Notes under the pieces: model-generated | Database searches by the model: none | Told to the model about the DNA's origin: nothing | Seen by the model: the letters and a program-made list of their open reading frames with translations, nothing else | Shown: one piece after another, positions 25,471 to 35,995 of the stretch | Layout: every line of letters begins with the position of its first letter | How positions within the stretch are numbered: position 1 is the stretch's first letter | Position numbers and translations under genes: made by a program | Origin: Thiofaba sp039822285 | GTDB lineage: Bacteria; Pseudomonadota; Gammaproteobacteria; Halothiobacillales; Halothiobacillaceae | Direction of reading: 5' to 3' | DNA: 64,000 nt | Assembly (NCBI RefSeq): GCF_039822285.1 | Contig: NZ_JBAJEY010000004.1 | Coordinates: 62,001-126,000 of the forward strand

Positions 25471-26673
25471 ATGTCCGCCAACCTTGACGCCATGCGCCAA
25501 TCCATCGGGCATTCGCCATCCGCGCGGCACGTCCGCCCGCTGGACGTCCTCTGGCTGGTCGCCGTGCTGGGTGCCGGTTTCGGCGTGCTGGCCGCCTTCA
25601 ACCAGCGCATGGATGGCTACGAGGTCGGCATCCTGATCGGTACCACCCTGTCGCTTGCCGCGTTCGGCTGGTTCTGGCGCAGCATGCAGGGGCTGACCCT
25701 GGCGGTTGCGCTGATGAGCGGCATCGCCCTGTGGCGCTACGGCGCCTACTTCGGCGATCAGCTCTCGGTCGGTCTGGATGCGCTCAATGCGGTACAGGGC
25801 AAGGACTTCTTCCTCAAGTTCCTGGTGTCCAGCCAGAGCGCGATCATGTGGATGAGCGCGCTGTACGTCGGCGCCACCTTCACCTATTTCCTCGCCTTGT
25901 TCAGCCGCGCCGAGTACATCGGCCGCATCGCCTCGGGCCTTGTGTGGGCGGCCACCGCCTTCGGCCTCACCGGGCTGATGGCACGCTGGCGCGAGTCCTA
26001 CCTGATCCATGTGGACTATGGCCACATCCCGGTGAGCAACCTGTACGAGGTGTTCATCCTGTTCGCCGTGATCACCGCGCTGATCTACCTGTTCTACGAG
26101 GCCCGCTTCCGCACGCGCAATCTCGGCGGCTTCGTCATGCTGGTGATTTCCGCCGCCGTGGGCTTCCTTCTGTGGTACACCTTCGACCGGGGCGCGAATC
26201 ACATCCAGCCGCTGGTGCCCGCGCTCAACAGCTACTGGATGAAGATCCACGTGCCGGCCAACTTCGTCGGCTACGGCTCTTTTGCCCTCGCCGCGATGGT
26301 TGGCCTGGCCTACCTGATCAAGCTCAGGCTCGGCGGGGATGGGGAGAACGACCGCCTGCCCAAGCTCGCGGTGCTGGATGACCTGATGTACAAGGCCATT
26401 GCGCTCGGCTTCGGCTTCTTCACCGTGGCCACCATCCTCGGTGCCATGTGGGCGGCCGAGGCCTGGGGTGGCTACTGGTCGTGGGATCCGAAGGAGACCT
26501 GGGCGCTGATCGTGTGGCTCAACTACGCCGCCTGGCTGCACCTGCGCCTGACCAAGGGCTGGCGCGGCGCGCCGATGGCCTGGTGGGCGGTGGTCGGCCT
26601 GTTCGTCACCACCTTCGCCTTCCTCGGCGTGAACATGTTCCTCTCCGGCCTGCATTCCTACGGTACGCTGTAA
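25471..26673 (+). CDS. ccsA: Cytochrome c biogenesis protein CcsA/CcsB (ResC)
   Basis: 400 residues, around eight transmembrane helices, with the haem-handling tryptophan-rich WWD signature WGGYWSWDPKETWALIVWL near 330-350 and conserved His residues on periplasmic loops. It exports haem and, with ResB, ligates it to CXXCH motifs. The ATG at 25471 follows GGGAGG. The N-terminal extension before the first helix is about 25 residues. Confidence 0.93.
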   Translation: MSANLDAMRQSIGHSPSARHVRPLDVLWLVAVLGAGFGVLAAFNQRMDGYEVGILIGTTLSLAAFGWFWRSMQGLTLAVALMSGIALWRYGAYFGDQLSVGLDALNAVQGKDFFLKFLVSSQSAIMWMSALYVGATFTYFLALFSRAEYIGRIASGLVWAATAFGLTGLMARWRESYLIHVDYGHIPVSNLYEVFILFAVITALIYLFYEARFRTRNLGGFVMLVISAAVGFLLWYTFDRGANHIQPLVPALNSYWMKIHVPANFVGYGSFALAAMVGLAYLIKLRLGGDGENDRLPKLAVLDDLMYKAIALGFGFFTVATILGAMWAAEAWGGYWSWDPKETWALIVWLNYAAWLHLRLTKGWRGAPMAWWAVVGLFVTTFAFLGVNMFLSGLHSYGTL

Positions 26674-26699
26674 GCGGCTCACAACCAGGAGGTTGAATG

Positions 26700-27317
26700 A
26701 TGAAACAACTCGGCTGGCTGCTCGCGCTCATCCTCTCTGCGGGACTGGTGCATGCTGCACCGGAAGAAATGGTCCATTACGAGGCCATCGACCCGCCGGT
26801 GAAGGTGGATGCCGCACAGGGTGAGGTCGTAGTGCAGGAGTTGTTCTGGTACGGCTGTGGTCATTGCTACCATTTCGACCCCACCCTCAACGCCTGGCTG
26901 GCGAAAAAGCCGGCCAACGTGCGCTTCGAGCGCGTGGCCGTGGCGCTCAACCCAGGTTGGGTGCCGCTGAGCAAGGCTTATTACGCGCTCAGGCAGCTCG
27001 GCGTGGATGAAAAGCTCCATACCGCCCTGTTCGATGCCGTGCACAAGGAGCGCCGCCCCTTGAGCGCCCCCGAGCAGATCGCCGACTTCGTCGCATCCCA
27101 CGGGGTGGATCGCGAGGCTTTCCTCAAGGCCTACAACGGCTTTGCGGTGGATGCCGAGGTGCGCAAGGCGCAGCAGCTCGCCCGTCAGTATGGCATCACC
27201 GGCGTCCCGGCCATGGTCGTGCAGGGCAAGTACCGCACGTCGGGGAGTCTTGCCGGCACCAACGGCAAGATGATCGAAGTCGTCGATGCCCTTGTCGTCC
27301 GGGAGGCCGGCCGGTAA
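26700..27317 (+). CDS. dsbA: Thiol:disulfide interchange protein DsbA
   Basis: 205 residues: Sec signal (ending VHAAPEE), thioredoxin fold with active site CGHC (Cys53-Cys56) in FWYGCGHCYHFDP, and the cis-Pro loop TGVPAMVV. It introduces disulfides into exported proteins in the periplasm. ATG at 26700 is chosen over 26697 because it is 7 bases from AGGAGG (26687-26692). Its position after ccsA is conserved in betaproteobacteria and links disulfide state to cytochrome c assembly. Confidence 0.95.
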   Translation: MKQLGWLLALILSAGLVHAAPEEMVHYEAIDPPVKVDAAQGEVVVQELFWYGCGHCYHFDPTLNAWLAKKPANVRFERVAVALNPGWVPLSKAYYALRQLGVDEKLHTALFDAVHKERRPLSAPEQIADFVASHGVDREAFLKAYNGFAVDAEVRKAQQLARQYGITGVPAMVVQGKYRTSGSLAGTNGKMIEVVDALVVREAGR

Positions 27318-27395
27318 GACTGGCAGCCTGCCGGGGGTTGGGATTCCCCGTTCCAACCCCTATGCTAGCCCGATCTTTTTCCTGTTGGCTGGCCC

Positions 27396-29030
27396 ATGAC
27401 CACCACCGCACATCTCGTCGTCCGCTGCCTTGAGGCTGAAGGCGTCGATACCATCTTCGGGGTTCCCGGTGAGGAGAACCTCGACCTGCTCGACGCCCTG
27501 CTCGAGAGCCGCATTCGCTTCATCCCCACCCGCCATGAGCAGGGGGCGGCCTTCATGGCCGATGTGCATGGCCGCCTGACCGGCAAGGCCGGGGTGTGCC
27601 TGGCGACGCTCGGGCCCGGCGCGACCAACCTCATCACCGGCGTGGCGGACGCCAACATGGACCATGCGCCGCTGGTCGCCATCGCCGGCCAGGCCTCGAC
27701 CGACCGCCTGCACAAGGAATCCCATCAGGTGCTCGACCTGGTGGAGATGTTCCGGCCAGTGACCAAGTTTTCCACCCGCGTGCTCTCACCGGCCACGGTT
27801 CCGGAGACCATCCGCAAGGCCTTCAAGCTTGCGCAGTCGTCCAAGCCGGGCGCGGCCTTCATCGAACTGCCGGAGAACATTGCCGAGATGCCCGCCGAAG
27901 GGGCGCCGCTGCCGCACTCCGACGGTCACCGTCCGGGGCCGTCCGAGCAGACAGTATCAGCGGCCGCGCGGCTGATCTCAGAGGCCAAGAATCCCATCAT
28001 CCTGGCCGGCAACGGTGTGATCCGCGCCGGCGCGCACGAGGCGCTGGCGGCCTTCGCCGGACAGTTGAACATCCCCGTGGCCAATACCTTCATGGCCAAG
28101 GGGGTGATCCCGTTCAAGCACCCGATGGCGCTGGGGAGCGTGGGGCTGCAGGCCAAGGATTACGTCGGTGTCGGCTTCGACCATGCGGACCTGATCATTG
28201 CCATCGGCTACGACGTGGTGGAGTACCACCCGCACCTCTGGCATCCGACCCGCGACCGCGCCATCCTCCACATCGACGATACCCCCGCCGAGATCGACGA
28301 GCACTACGGTGTGACCCTCGAGGTGCTGGGCGATATCGGCCTCTCGCTCGAACGCATCGCCCAGCGTGCTCGTCCCCACGAGGGGCAGGCGCTCCGCAGG
28401 TTGCGCCAGATGCTGATCACCGACATGGGCGAGCACGCCCGTGACAGCGTGTTCCCGCTCAAGCCGCAAAAGCTGATCTGGGATCTGCGCACGGTGCTCG
28501 ACCTGCAGGACATCGTCATCTCCGATGTGGGGGCGCACAAGATGTGGCTGGCACGCATGTTCCGCTGCGAGCACCCCAACACCTGCCTCATCTCCAACGG
28601 CTTCGCCAGCATGGGCATCGCCCTGCCGGGGGCGATCGCCGCCAAGCTGGCGCGCCCGGAGCGCACGGTGGTGGCGGCCACCGGCGACGGCGGCTTCCTC
28701 ATGAACGTGCAGGAACTGGAGACCGCCAAGCGCCTTGGCACGCCGATCATCGTGCTGGTCTGGAACGACGGCGGGTATGGCTTGATCGAGTGGAAGCAGA
28801 TGGCGCAGTTTGGCCGGCCCGCCTTCGTCCGCTTCGGTAATCCGGACTTCGTCAAACTGGCGGAGTCCTTCGGCGCACGCGGCTACCGCGTCGAACCCGG
28901 TGTGTCGCTGCAGGACGTGCTACGCGAGGCCATCGCGAGCGAAGAGATCTGCGTGATCGATGTGCCGGTGGACTACAGCGAAAACCTCAAGCTGACCGCG
29001 CGGCTTGGCGAGATGGTGTCGCCGATGTGA
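27396..29030 (+). CDS. Acetolactate synthase-like TPP enzyme (catalytic subunit only)
   Basis: 544 residues with the three-domain TPP fold: Glu48 (RHEQGAAFMAD) activates the cofactor, and GDGGFLMNVQELETAKRL plus the later VWNDGGYGL form the TPP-metal site. Overall it resembles catabolic acetolactate synthases (AlsS-like), which join two pyruvates without a regulatory subunit. No ilvN gene follows; instead an EEP-family gene overlaps the stop. Acetolactate synthesis is therefore likely, but other pyruvate-using TPP enzymes cannot be ruled out without substrate-site comparison. Confidence 0.85.
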   Translation: MTTTAHLVVRCLEAEGVDTIFGVPGEENLDLLDALLESRIRFIPTRHEQGAAFMADVHGRLTGKAGVCLATLGPGATNLITGVADANMDHAPLVAIAGQASTDRLHKESHQVLDLVEMFRPVTKFSTRVLSPATVPETIRKAFKLAQSSKPGAAFIELPENIAEMPAEGAPLPHSDGHRPGPSEQTVSAAARLISEAKNPIILAGNGVIRAGAHEALAAFAGQLNIPVANTFMAKGVIPFKHPMALGSVGLQAKDYVGVGFDHADLIIAIGYDVVEYHPHLWHPTRDRAILHIDDTPAEIDEHYGVTLEVLGDIGLSLERIAQRARPHEGQALRRLRQMLITDMGEHARDSVFPLKPQKLIWDLRTVLDLQDIVISDVGAHKMWLARMFRCEHPNTCLISNGFASMGIALPGAIAAKLARPERTVVAATGDGGFLMNVQELETAKRLGTPIIVLVWNDGGYGLIEWKQMAQFGRPAFVRFGNPDFVKLAESFGARGYRVEPGVSLQDVLREAIASEEICVIDVPVDYSENLKLTARLGEMVSPM

Positions 29031-29833
29031 TTGCGCGTCGCGATATCCCCCTCGCCGCCCCACATCCGGCCGTCAACCCGGGGCAGCGCCTGCGTCTTTT
29101 GAGCTACAACATCCAGGTCGGCATTGCGAGCAGCGCCTTCCGCGAATACTTCACCGCCGGCTGGAAGCACGTGCTGCCTACCCCGGAGCGGATGAAGAAT
29201 CTCGACCGCATCGCCGAGGTGCTGTGCGAGTATGACATCGTCGGCTTGCAGGAGCTGGATGCGGGCAGCCTGCGCAGCCACTTCCTCAATCAGGCCGAAT
29301 ACCTGGCGCTGCGCGCCGGGATGCCGTTCTGGAAGCACCAGACCAACCGCGACCTCGGCCACCTGGCCAAGCACAGCCTAGGGCTGGTCGCCCGGCTGAT
29401 CCCCTACGCGGTCGAGCACCGCGCCCTGCCGGGTTTCCTGCCCGGCCGGGGGGTGATGCTCGCGCGTTTCGGCCAACCCGGGGCGCGGCTCACCGTGGCG
29501 GTCATGCACCTCGCCCTTGGTCGCGCCTCGCGCATGCGGCAGATGGACTTCGTCGCGGATCTTCTGGCCGACGAACCGAACGCCATCCTGATGGGGGATT
29601 TCAACTGCCTGCCGCAGGCCCCCGAGATGCGCCTCCTGCTCCGCCGCACGGGGCTGCTGTTGCCGGAGAAGGAGCTGCACACCTACCCGAGCTGGCGCCC
29701 CAGCCGGATGATCGACTACATCCTGATCAGTCCCTCCCTGCGCATGCGCGAGGCCGAGGTGCTGCACTTGCCGCACTCCGACCACCTGCCCTTGGCCGTG
29801 GAGGTGGAGCTGCCGCCGGGCCTAACCCTGTGA
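29027..29833 (+). CDS. Endonuclease/exonuclease/phosphatase family protein
   Basis: 268 residues of the DNase I-like fold: SYNIQVG start, QELDAG (metal Glu), GDFNCLPQ and the C-terminal SDHLPL. The family includes phosphodiesterases and nucleases acting on phosphate esters (YbhP-like); the substrate is not evident. No signal peptide. Start is GTG at 29027, overlapping the TPP-enzyme stop by GTGA. It is followed 7 bases later by a diguanylate cyclase gene. Confidence 0.85.
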   Translation: MIARRDIPLAAPHPAVNPGQRLRLLSYNIQVGIASSAFREYFTAGWKHVLPTPERMKNLDRIAEVLCEYDIVGLQELDAGSLRSHFLNQAEYLALRAGMPFWKHQTNRDLGHLAKHSLGLVARLIPYAVEHRALPGFLPGRGVMLARFGQPGARLTVAVMHLALGRASRMRQMDFVADLLADEPNAILMGDFNCLPQAPEMRLLLRRTGLLLPEKELHTYPSWRPSRMIDYILISPSLRMREAEVLHLPHSDHLPLAVEVELPPGLTL

Positions 29834-29840
29834 GACCGTC

Positions 29841-31226
29841 ATGACCGCACAAGCCAGCGAAGGCGAAGACTGGAAGCGTCGTTACCTCGACACCCTGCAA
29901 ACCCTCGAGGAGCGCGACGAACGCCTCGGCACGGCGGAAGAGCTGCTCCGTCTTGCCCTCGGGCGCCTCACGCTCGCGGCGGAGAAGGCCTACCCCCCGC
30001 TCGAGGCGCGTCTGTCCGCCCTGCGTCAGGAGGTCAAGGCCGCGCCCGAAGGGCGTCTGCCTCTGAGCCGCCTGCTCGCCCAGCTGAACGAGCTGGTCAG
30101 TGAACTGCGTACCCTGGAGACACGAAGCGAAGAGGTCGAGCGCGAGTCCCACGTTGCCCCGGCGGAGGCGCCCGAGCTGGACGACCGGGCTGCGCTGGCG
30201 CGGCGCTTCCTCGCGGTGCTGCTGGAAAAACTGGTCCTGACCCATGAGTTGGAACAGCGCAAGTCCGACCTGCTGGAGGCCCTGGGGCTGCCGGGCGAGG
30301 GGGCGACGACGGTGCTGATCGATCAGGCGGCGGGTCTGGTCAATGACATGCGCAAGCAGCTTGAGCATGAGAAGGATGACCTGGCGGGGTTCCTCAAGCA
30401 GCTCACCGACACCCTCAACGAGCTGGACCGGGATGTTCAGTCGGACATCGAACTCCTGCATGACGACACGGGGACGCGCCTGGCCCTGCATGACGCCATG
30501 GACAGCCAGATGCGCGGCCTGGAGCAGGACATCACGGCGGTCAATGACGTCAACCAGCTCAAGGCCATCATCAGCACACGCCTCGACCGCCTGCGGGCCC
30601 ACATGACCAGCTTGCGCGAATCGGAGGATCGCCTGCTCCAGCGCATGGAGCAGACCACCGCCACCATGCGCGGGCGCATCCTGCTCCTGGAGAAGGAGAC
30701 CGAGGGGCTGCGCGAGAACCTGCGCGCCAGCCGCGAGCGCATGCTGATCGACGCGCTGACCGGCATTCCCAACCGTCTGGCCTTGGATGAGCGCGTCAAG
30801 CTGGAACTGGCCCGTTTCAAGCGCCACAAGCAGCCGCTGACCTTGGCCGTGTGGGACATCGACCACTTCAAGGCCATCAACGATACCTTCGGTCACAAGG
30901 CGGGCGACAAGGCCCTGCGCATCGTGGCGCAGAAACTGGCACAGGAGGTGCGCGAAACCGACTTCGTCGCGCGCTACGGCGGCGAGGAGTTCATCATGCT
31001 GTTCATCAACACCAGCGTGATGGATGCCCTTGCCAAGGCGGACAGCCTGCGCGAGAGCATCGCGGCGGCGCCGTTCCGCTATGGCGACAAGCCGCTTCGG
31101 ATTACGCTATCCTGCGGACTGAGCCAGCTGCGTGCCAATGACACGGCGGACCAACTGTTCGAGCGCGCCGACCAGGCCCTGTATGCCGCCAAGCAGGGCG
31201 GACGCAACCGCTGCGTGGTCGGTTGA
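29841..31226 (+). CDS. Diguanylate cyclase with coiled-coil sensor region
   Basis: 461 residues. About 1-290 is helical, charged and heptad-rich with no membrane span. The C-terminal ~165 residues form a GGDEF domain with active site GGEEF and an intact inhibitory RxxD site (RETD exactly five residues upstream). It should make c-di-GMP in the cytoplasm with product feedback, responding to a partner that binds the coiled coil. Three c-di-GMP enzymes in this window, together with PilZ-bearing BcsA, suggest coupling to exopolysaccharide production. Confidence 0.92.
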   Translation: MTAQASEGEDWKRRYLDTLQTLEERDERLGTAEELLRLALGRLTLAAEKAYPPLEARLSALRQEVKAAPEGRLPLSRLLAQLNELVSELRTLETRSEEVERESHVAPAEAPELDDRAALARRFLAVLLEKLVLTHELEQRKSDLLEALGLPGEGATTVLIDQAAGLVNDMRKQLEHEKDDLAGFLKQLTDTLNELDRDVQSDIELLHDDTGTRLALHDAMDSQMRGLEQDITAVNDVNQLKAIISTRLDRLRAHMTSLRESEDRLLQRMEQTTATMRGRILLLEKETEGLRENLRASRERMLIDALTGIPNRLALDERVKLELARFKRHKQPLTLAVWDIDHFKAINDTFGHKAGDKALRIVAQKLAQEVRETDFVARYGGEEFIMLFINTSVMDALAKADSLRESIAAAPFRYGDKPLRITLSCGLSQLRANDTADQLFERADQALYAAKQGGRNRCVVG

Positions 31227-31325
31227 GGTCTTGTGACGGCTTGCAATGCACCCAGGCTGGCCGCAGAATTCATCCCAACCCGGCCCCGGGGGCCGGCCCC
31301 TGAAAGCCACGAAGGAGACGACCGC

Positions 31326-31652
31326 GTGAGCGACAACATTGTTTACCTGTCTGACGCCAGCTTCGAGCAGGAAGTCATCAAGAGCGACATGCCGGTCCTG
31401 GTGGACTACTGGGCCGAGTGGTGCGGTCCATGCCGCATGATCGCCCCCATCCTCGACGAGATCGCCAGCGAATACGCCGGCCGCGTCAAGGTCGCCAAGC
31501 TCAATATCGACGAGAACCCGGGGACCCCGCCGAAGTACGGTATCCGCGGCATCCCGACCCTGATGCTGTTCAAGGACGGCAACGTGGCGGCGACCAAGGT
31601 CGGCGCCCTGTCCAAGTCCCAGCTCGCGGCCTTCCTCGACGGCCAGCTCTGA
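31326..31652 (+). CDS. trxA: Thioredoxin 1
   Basis: 108 residues with the standard active site WCGPC (Cys33, Cys36) and cis-Pro motif RGIPTLML. It reduces cytosolic disulfides using thioredoxin reductase. Start is GTG at 31326, with AAGGAG 8 bases upstream; a frame opening further upstream lacks such a site. It precedes rho, the usual order in proteobacteria. Confidence 0.95.
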   Translation: MSDNIVYLSDASFEQEVIKSDMPVLVDYWAEWCGPCRMIAPILDEIASEYAGRVKVAKLNIDENPGTPPKYGIRGIPTLMLFKDGNVAATKVGALSKSQLAAFLDGQL

Positions 31653-31826
31653 GGCGTTGCCCCCGGGCGTGTCCATCTTTCTCTGGACGCGTCCCGCGGG
31701 GCATGTTAGTTTTTCCCCGCGGTCGGCATTCGCCTGCCGTTCAAAGCACATTCTGCACCATCCCGATCCTTCCCTGCCGTGACCTTTGCGGGTCGTGTGC
31801 ATCCCTGCATTCAATCCTTCCCTCGC
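31653..31826 (+). promoter_or_regulatory. rho leader, C-rich with a stem
   Basis: Between trxA and rho, a perfect 8-base stem (CCGCGGGG 31694-31701, CCCCGCGG 31715-31722) is followed by about 100 bases that are rich in C and U and poor in G (CATCCCGATCCTTCCCTGCC and similar). Such unstructured C-rich RNA is what Rho binds, so autoregulated premature termination, as for E. coli rho, is plausible. Confidence 0.4.
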
Positions 31827-33083
<1,257 letters not shown>

Positions 33084-33108
33084 TGGCGCTGCATCCTGGA
33101 AACGACAG

Positions 33109-33131
33109 CGCCGGCTTTTATGCCGGCGTTG
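33109..33131. terminator. Bidirectional terminator between rho and fic
   Basis: CGCCGGC (33109-33115) and GCCGGCG (33122-33128) form a strong stem with loop TTTTAT, followed by GTTGTTATT. The fic gene converges and ends at 33132, so the structure can serve both. A near-identical stem follows purD at 34580-34613. Confidence 0.65.
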
Positions 33132-34499
33132 TTATTCAGGCGGCACGTCGACCTTTTCTGCGCCTTGAATGCGCTGGCGAAGATCGTCCGGTGCGATGAA
33201 GACCAGGGCCCGCCCTCGCTTTCCCACCTCCAGCAAGCCCGCGGCGGCGAGGTCCAAGAGATCGGCCCGCGCCGTGGCGTAGGCGATGTCATGCGAGCGC
33301 TGATGGCCTTCGATGAGGTACGTCTCGCCCGGATGTTTCAGCGCATGCGTCAACAGGGCCAGCTGGCGATGGTTGAAGCGTCCGCGCAAGGCGCTTGAGG
33401 TGCGTAGCAGGCGTTCGGTTGCCCGCTGCTCCGCGCTCTTGTGCTTGAGATGCTCATGCAGGGCCCAAATGGCCTCGCGCACGACTTCCAGCTGGTGGAG
33501 CAGGAAATAGGTCGTGTCGTTGTCGTCGGTCTCGACGTGCAGGAAGGCGCGGGCGTAGCGCGCGGGTGCGCGCTTGATGATCTGGGAAATGGAGAGGTAT
33601 TCCATGAGCCAGTACCCCTGCCGCGCCATACTCCAGTAGAACAGGGCACGTGCGGTGCGGCCATTGCCGTCCACGAAGGGGTGGTCGTAGCCGATCATGA
33701 AATGCAGGAGGATGGCGCGCAGCACGGGGGGGACAAACGGCTCATCGTCCTCGCTGCCATTGGCAAAGGCGCAGAGGCGCTCCAGGCGTTCGGGGAGCGT
33801 CGCTGCGGCGGGCGGCTCATGCAAAACGGTGCTGCTGCGCTGGTCCACCACGCGTACATCATCCCGCCGCCTCAGGCACCCCGCCTCATCGGCCTCCTCC
33901 AGCGTGTTTTCGGTCACGAGCCGATGCAGCTCGAGGACGAGCTCCGGGCTCAGGGGCTCGGTCTTGTGCGCGCGGATCCATTGCATGGCGCGGAAATTGT
34001 TGAAGATCATGCGCTCGCTGCGATCCTGCGGCTTGCGCCCCTCCCGGAGCATCGCTTCAGCGACGAGGCGGGTTGTGGACGCCCCTTCCAGCTGGCTGGA
34101 GGTGATGGCCTCCTCGATCAGGGAGTGGACGATGTACTGATCCCGGTCATGTCCGCTCACCACCTGATCCGGCAGGCTGATCTGTCCTGCCGCGTTTTTG
34201 TCGATGTAGCTGAGGAGCCTCAGGACGGGCTCGGGCATGGCAAAGCGCATGGGCCGGTCGTGTTTGTCCAGCAGCAGGGGCAGGGGCTTGAGTTGACTCT
34301 GCCGTGCCATGCGCACAGCGGCCCACAGCTGTTCGTGGCTTAGGCCCTCCGGGACGGGGCGATGGCGTAGCTCATCCCAGTGCAGGTAGCGTCCGTTGAC
34401 CAGCGGCCCCGGCTGCAGGTTCATGACCTGCAGAAGCTCGTGCGCAGACATGCTGCTGAGCAGGTCACGGATGTTGGGTGGGGGGAGGGGGATTTTCAT
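33132..34499 (-). CDS. Fic-family protein with inhibitory helix
   Basis: 455 residues. The Fic core has the catalytic loop HPFVDGNGRTAR with His273, which transfers AMP (or a related group) to target proteins. An upstream SSQLEGA matches the inhibitory (S/T)xxxE(G/N) helix that occupies the ATP site, so this is an autoinhibited class II-type enzyme. The C-terminal ~80 residues look like a winged-helix region (FNHRQLALLTHAL..ATARADLLDLAAAGLL). Flanked by terminators on both sides and preceded by unusually AT-rich DNA, it stands as a separate, possibly acquired unit. Target unknown. Confidence 0.88.
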   Translation of the reverse strand: MKIPLPPPNIRDLLSSMSAHELLQVMNLQPGPLVNGRYLHWDELRHRPVPEGLSHEQLWAAVRMARQSQLKPLPLLLDKHDRPMRFAMPEPVLRLLSYIDKNAAGQISLPDQVVSGHDRDQYIVHSLIEEAITSSQLEGASTTRLVAEAMLREGRKPQDRSERMIFNNFRAMQWIRAHKTEPLSPELVLELHRLVTENTLEEADEAGCLRRRDDVRVVDQRSSTVLHEPPAAATLPERLERLCAFANGSEDDEPFVPPVLRAILLHFMIGYDHPFVDGNGRTARALFYWSMARQGYWLMEYLSISQIIKRAPARYARAFLHVETDDNDTTYFLLHQLEVVREAIWALHEHLKHKSAEQRATERLLRTSSALRGRFNHRQLALLTHALKHPGETYLIEGHQRSHDIAYATARADLLDLAAAGLLEVGKRGRALVFIAPDDLRQRIQGAEKVDVPPE

Positions 34500-34532
34500 A
34501 TCAATGAATTATCAATTCAATTTAAATTGATA
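34499..34532 (-). promoter_or_regulatory. Palindromic operator candidate upstream of fic
   Basis: TATCAATT (34510-34517) faces AATTGATA (34525-34532) as a perfect inverted repeat 7 bases apart, and a third TATCAAT lies at 34499-34505. The stretch is almost pure A/T in a GC-rich region. It lies immediately before the fic start, so a repressor, perhaps the Fic protein's own winged-helix part, could bind here. Confidence 0.5.
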
Positions 34533-34579
34533 GTTTTTTGATAGATTGGTGCCTGCGTCTTGCCCTGTCAACACGCCAA

Positions 34580-34613
34580 AAGACAACGCCGGCATGAAAG
34601 CCGGCGTTGTCTT
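34580..34613. terminator. Terminator of purD
   Basis: A perfect 14-base stem (AAGACAACGCCGGC with its complement, loop ATGAAA) downstream of the minus-strand purD. It ends in CTTTT on the minus strand. It isolates purD from fic. Confidence 0.75.
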
Positions 34614-34634
34614 GGGAGGCTGCGCCCCTGTTGA

Positions 34635-35915
34635 TCAGCCGCGCTGGATGGCCCGCCAGCCGATGTCGCGGCGGCAGAAGCCGCCCTCGAAGCGGATCGT
34701 GTCCACCGCGGCGTAGGCGCGCTGCTGGGCCTCGTGCACGGTCTCGCCGAGGGCGGTGACGCACAGCACGCGGCCGCCGGCGGTGACGACGCGCCCGGCC
34801 TCGTCCAGGCGGGTGCCGGCGTGGAACACCTTCACGTATTCAGGCTGCGGGGTGTCGAGGCCGTCGATGGCATCGCCGGTGCGGATCTCGCCGGGGTAGC
34901 CGCCGGCGGCCATGACCACGCCGAGGGCGACGCGCGGATCCCAGGCCGCGCCCACCGCATCCAGCCGCCCGCCGATGCCGGCCTCGAGCAGCTCCACCAG
35001 GTCGGACTTCAGGCGCATCATGATCGGTTGGGTCTCCGGGTCGCCGAAGCGGCAGTTGAACTCCAGCACCTTGGAGTTGCCCTCGCGGTCGATCATGAGC
35101 CCGGCGTACAGAAAGCCGGTGTAGGGCAGACCGTCCAGGGCCATGCCGCGCACGGTCGGCTCCATGATCTCGCGCATGATGCGCGCCTCGATCTCCGGGG
35201 TGACCACCGGCGCGGGGGAGTAGGCGCCCATGCCACCGGTGTTGGGGCCGGTATCCCCCTCGCCGACGCGCTTGTGGTCCTGGCTGGTGGCCATGGGCAG
35301 GATGTTCTGGCCGTCCACCATGCAGATGAAGCTCGCCTCTTCGCCATCGAGGAACTCTTCGATCACCACCCGCGCGCCCGCCTGCCCGAACTGGCCACCG
35401 AGCATGTCGCGCACGGCGGCCTCGGCCTCGGCCTGGGTCATGGCCACCACCACGCCCTTGCCGGCGGCGAGGCCGTCGGCCTTGATCACGATCGGCGCAC
35501 CGCGGTCGTGGATGTAATCCAGCGCCGGGGCCAGTTCGGTGAACACTCGGTACTCCGCGGTGGGGATGCGATGGCGGGCAAGGAAGTCCTTGGCGAAGGC
35601 CTTGGAGCTCTCCAGCTGGGCGGCCTCCCGGGTGGGGCCGAAGATGGCGAGGCCGCCGTCGCGGAAGGTGTCCACCACCCCGGCAGCCAGCGGCGCCTCC
35701 GGACCGACCACGGTCAGGTCGATGCCCTGGTCGCGGGCAAAGGCGAACAGGGCCGGGACGTCGGTGGCCCCGATGGCGATGTTCTCGCACTTGGCCTCGC
35801 GCGCGGTGCCGGCATTGCCTGGGGCAACAAAGACCTTCGCCACCCGCGGGGATTGGGCCAGTTTCCAGGCCAGGGCGTGCTCGCGGCCGCCGGAGCCGAT
35901 GACCAGAATCTTCAT
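34635..35915 (-). CDS. purD: Phosphoribosylamine-glycine ligase
   Basis: 426 residues of the ATP-grasp family, second step of purine synthesis: joins glycine to phosphoribosylamine. N-terminal MKILVIGSGGREHALAWKL, ATP-grasp segments ADGLAAGKGVVVAMT and VIEEFLDGEEASF, and the signature EFNCRFGDPETQ. ATG at 35915 is chosen over 35918 because it lies 8 bases after AGAGG. Divergent from mscL; the shared promoter region is 35916-35995. Purine synthesis partner purH is not adjacent in this window. Confidence 0.96.
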   Translation of the reverse strand: MKILVIGSGGREHALAWKLAQSPRVAKVFVAPGNAGTAREAKCENIAIGATDVPALFAFARDQGIDLTVVGPEAPLAAGVVDTFRDGGLAIFGPTREAAQLESSKAFAKDFLARHRIPTAEYRVFTELAPALDYIHDRGAPIVIKADGLAAGKGVVVAMTQAEAEAAVRDMLGGQFGQAGARVVIEEFLDGEEASFICMVDGQNILPMATSQDHKRVGEGDTGPNTGGMGAYSPAPVVTPEIEARIMREIMEPTVRGMALDGLPYTGFLYAGLMIDREGNSKVLEFNCRFGDPETQPIMMRLKSDLVELLEAGIGGRLDAVGAAWDPRVALGVVMAAGGYPGEIRTGDAIDGLDTPQPEYVKVFHAGTRLDEAGRVVTAGGRVLCVTALGETVHEAQQRAYAAVDTIRFEGGFCRRDIGWRAIQRG

Positions 35916-35995
35916 CATGCGTTCCTCTCTGCTACTTTTGAATGCATTGTAAACGTGAAGCGGTGGGAGGTCTGCCGCATAAAGGGAGAGTCAGC

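Noticed and set aside
27396..29030. Anabolic acetolactate synthase (ilvB) for branched-chain amino acids
   Set aside because: No regulatory subunit gene follows and an unrelated gene overlaps the stop; the catabolic type is the better reading, but unproven.
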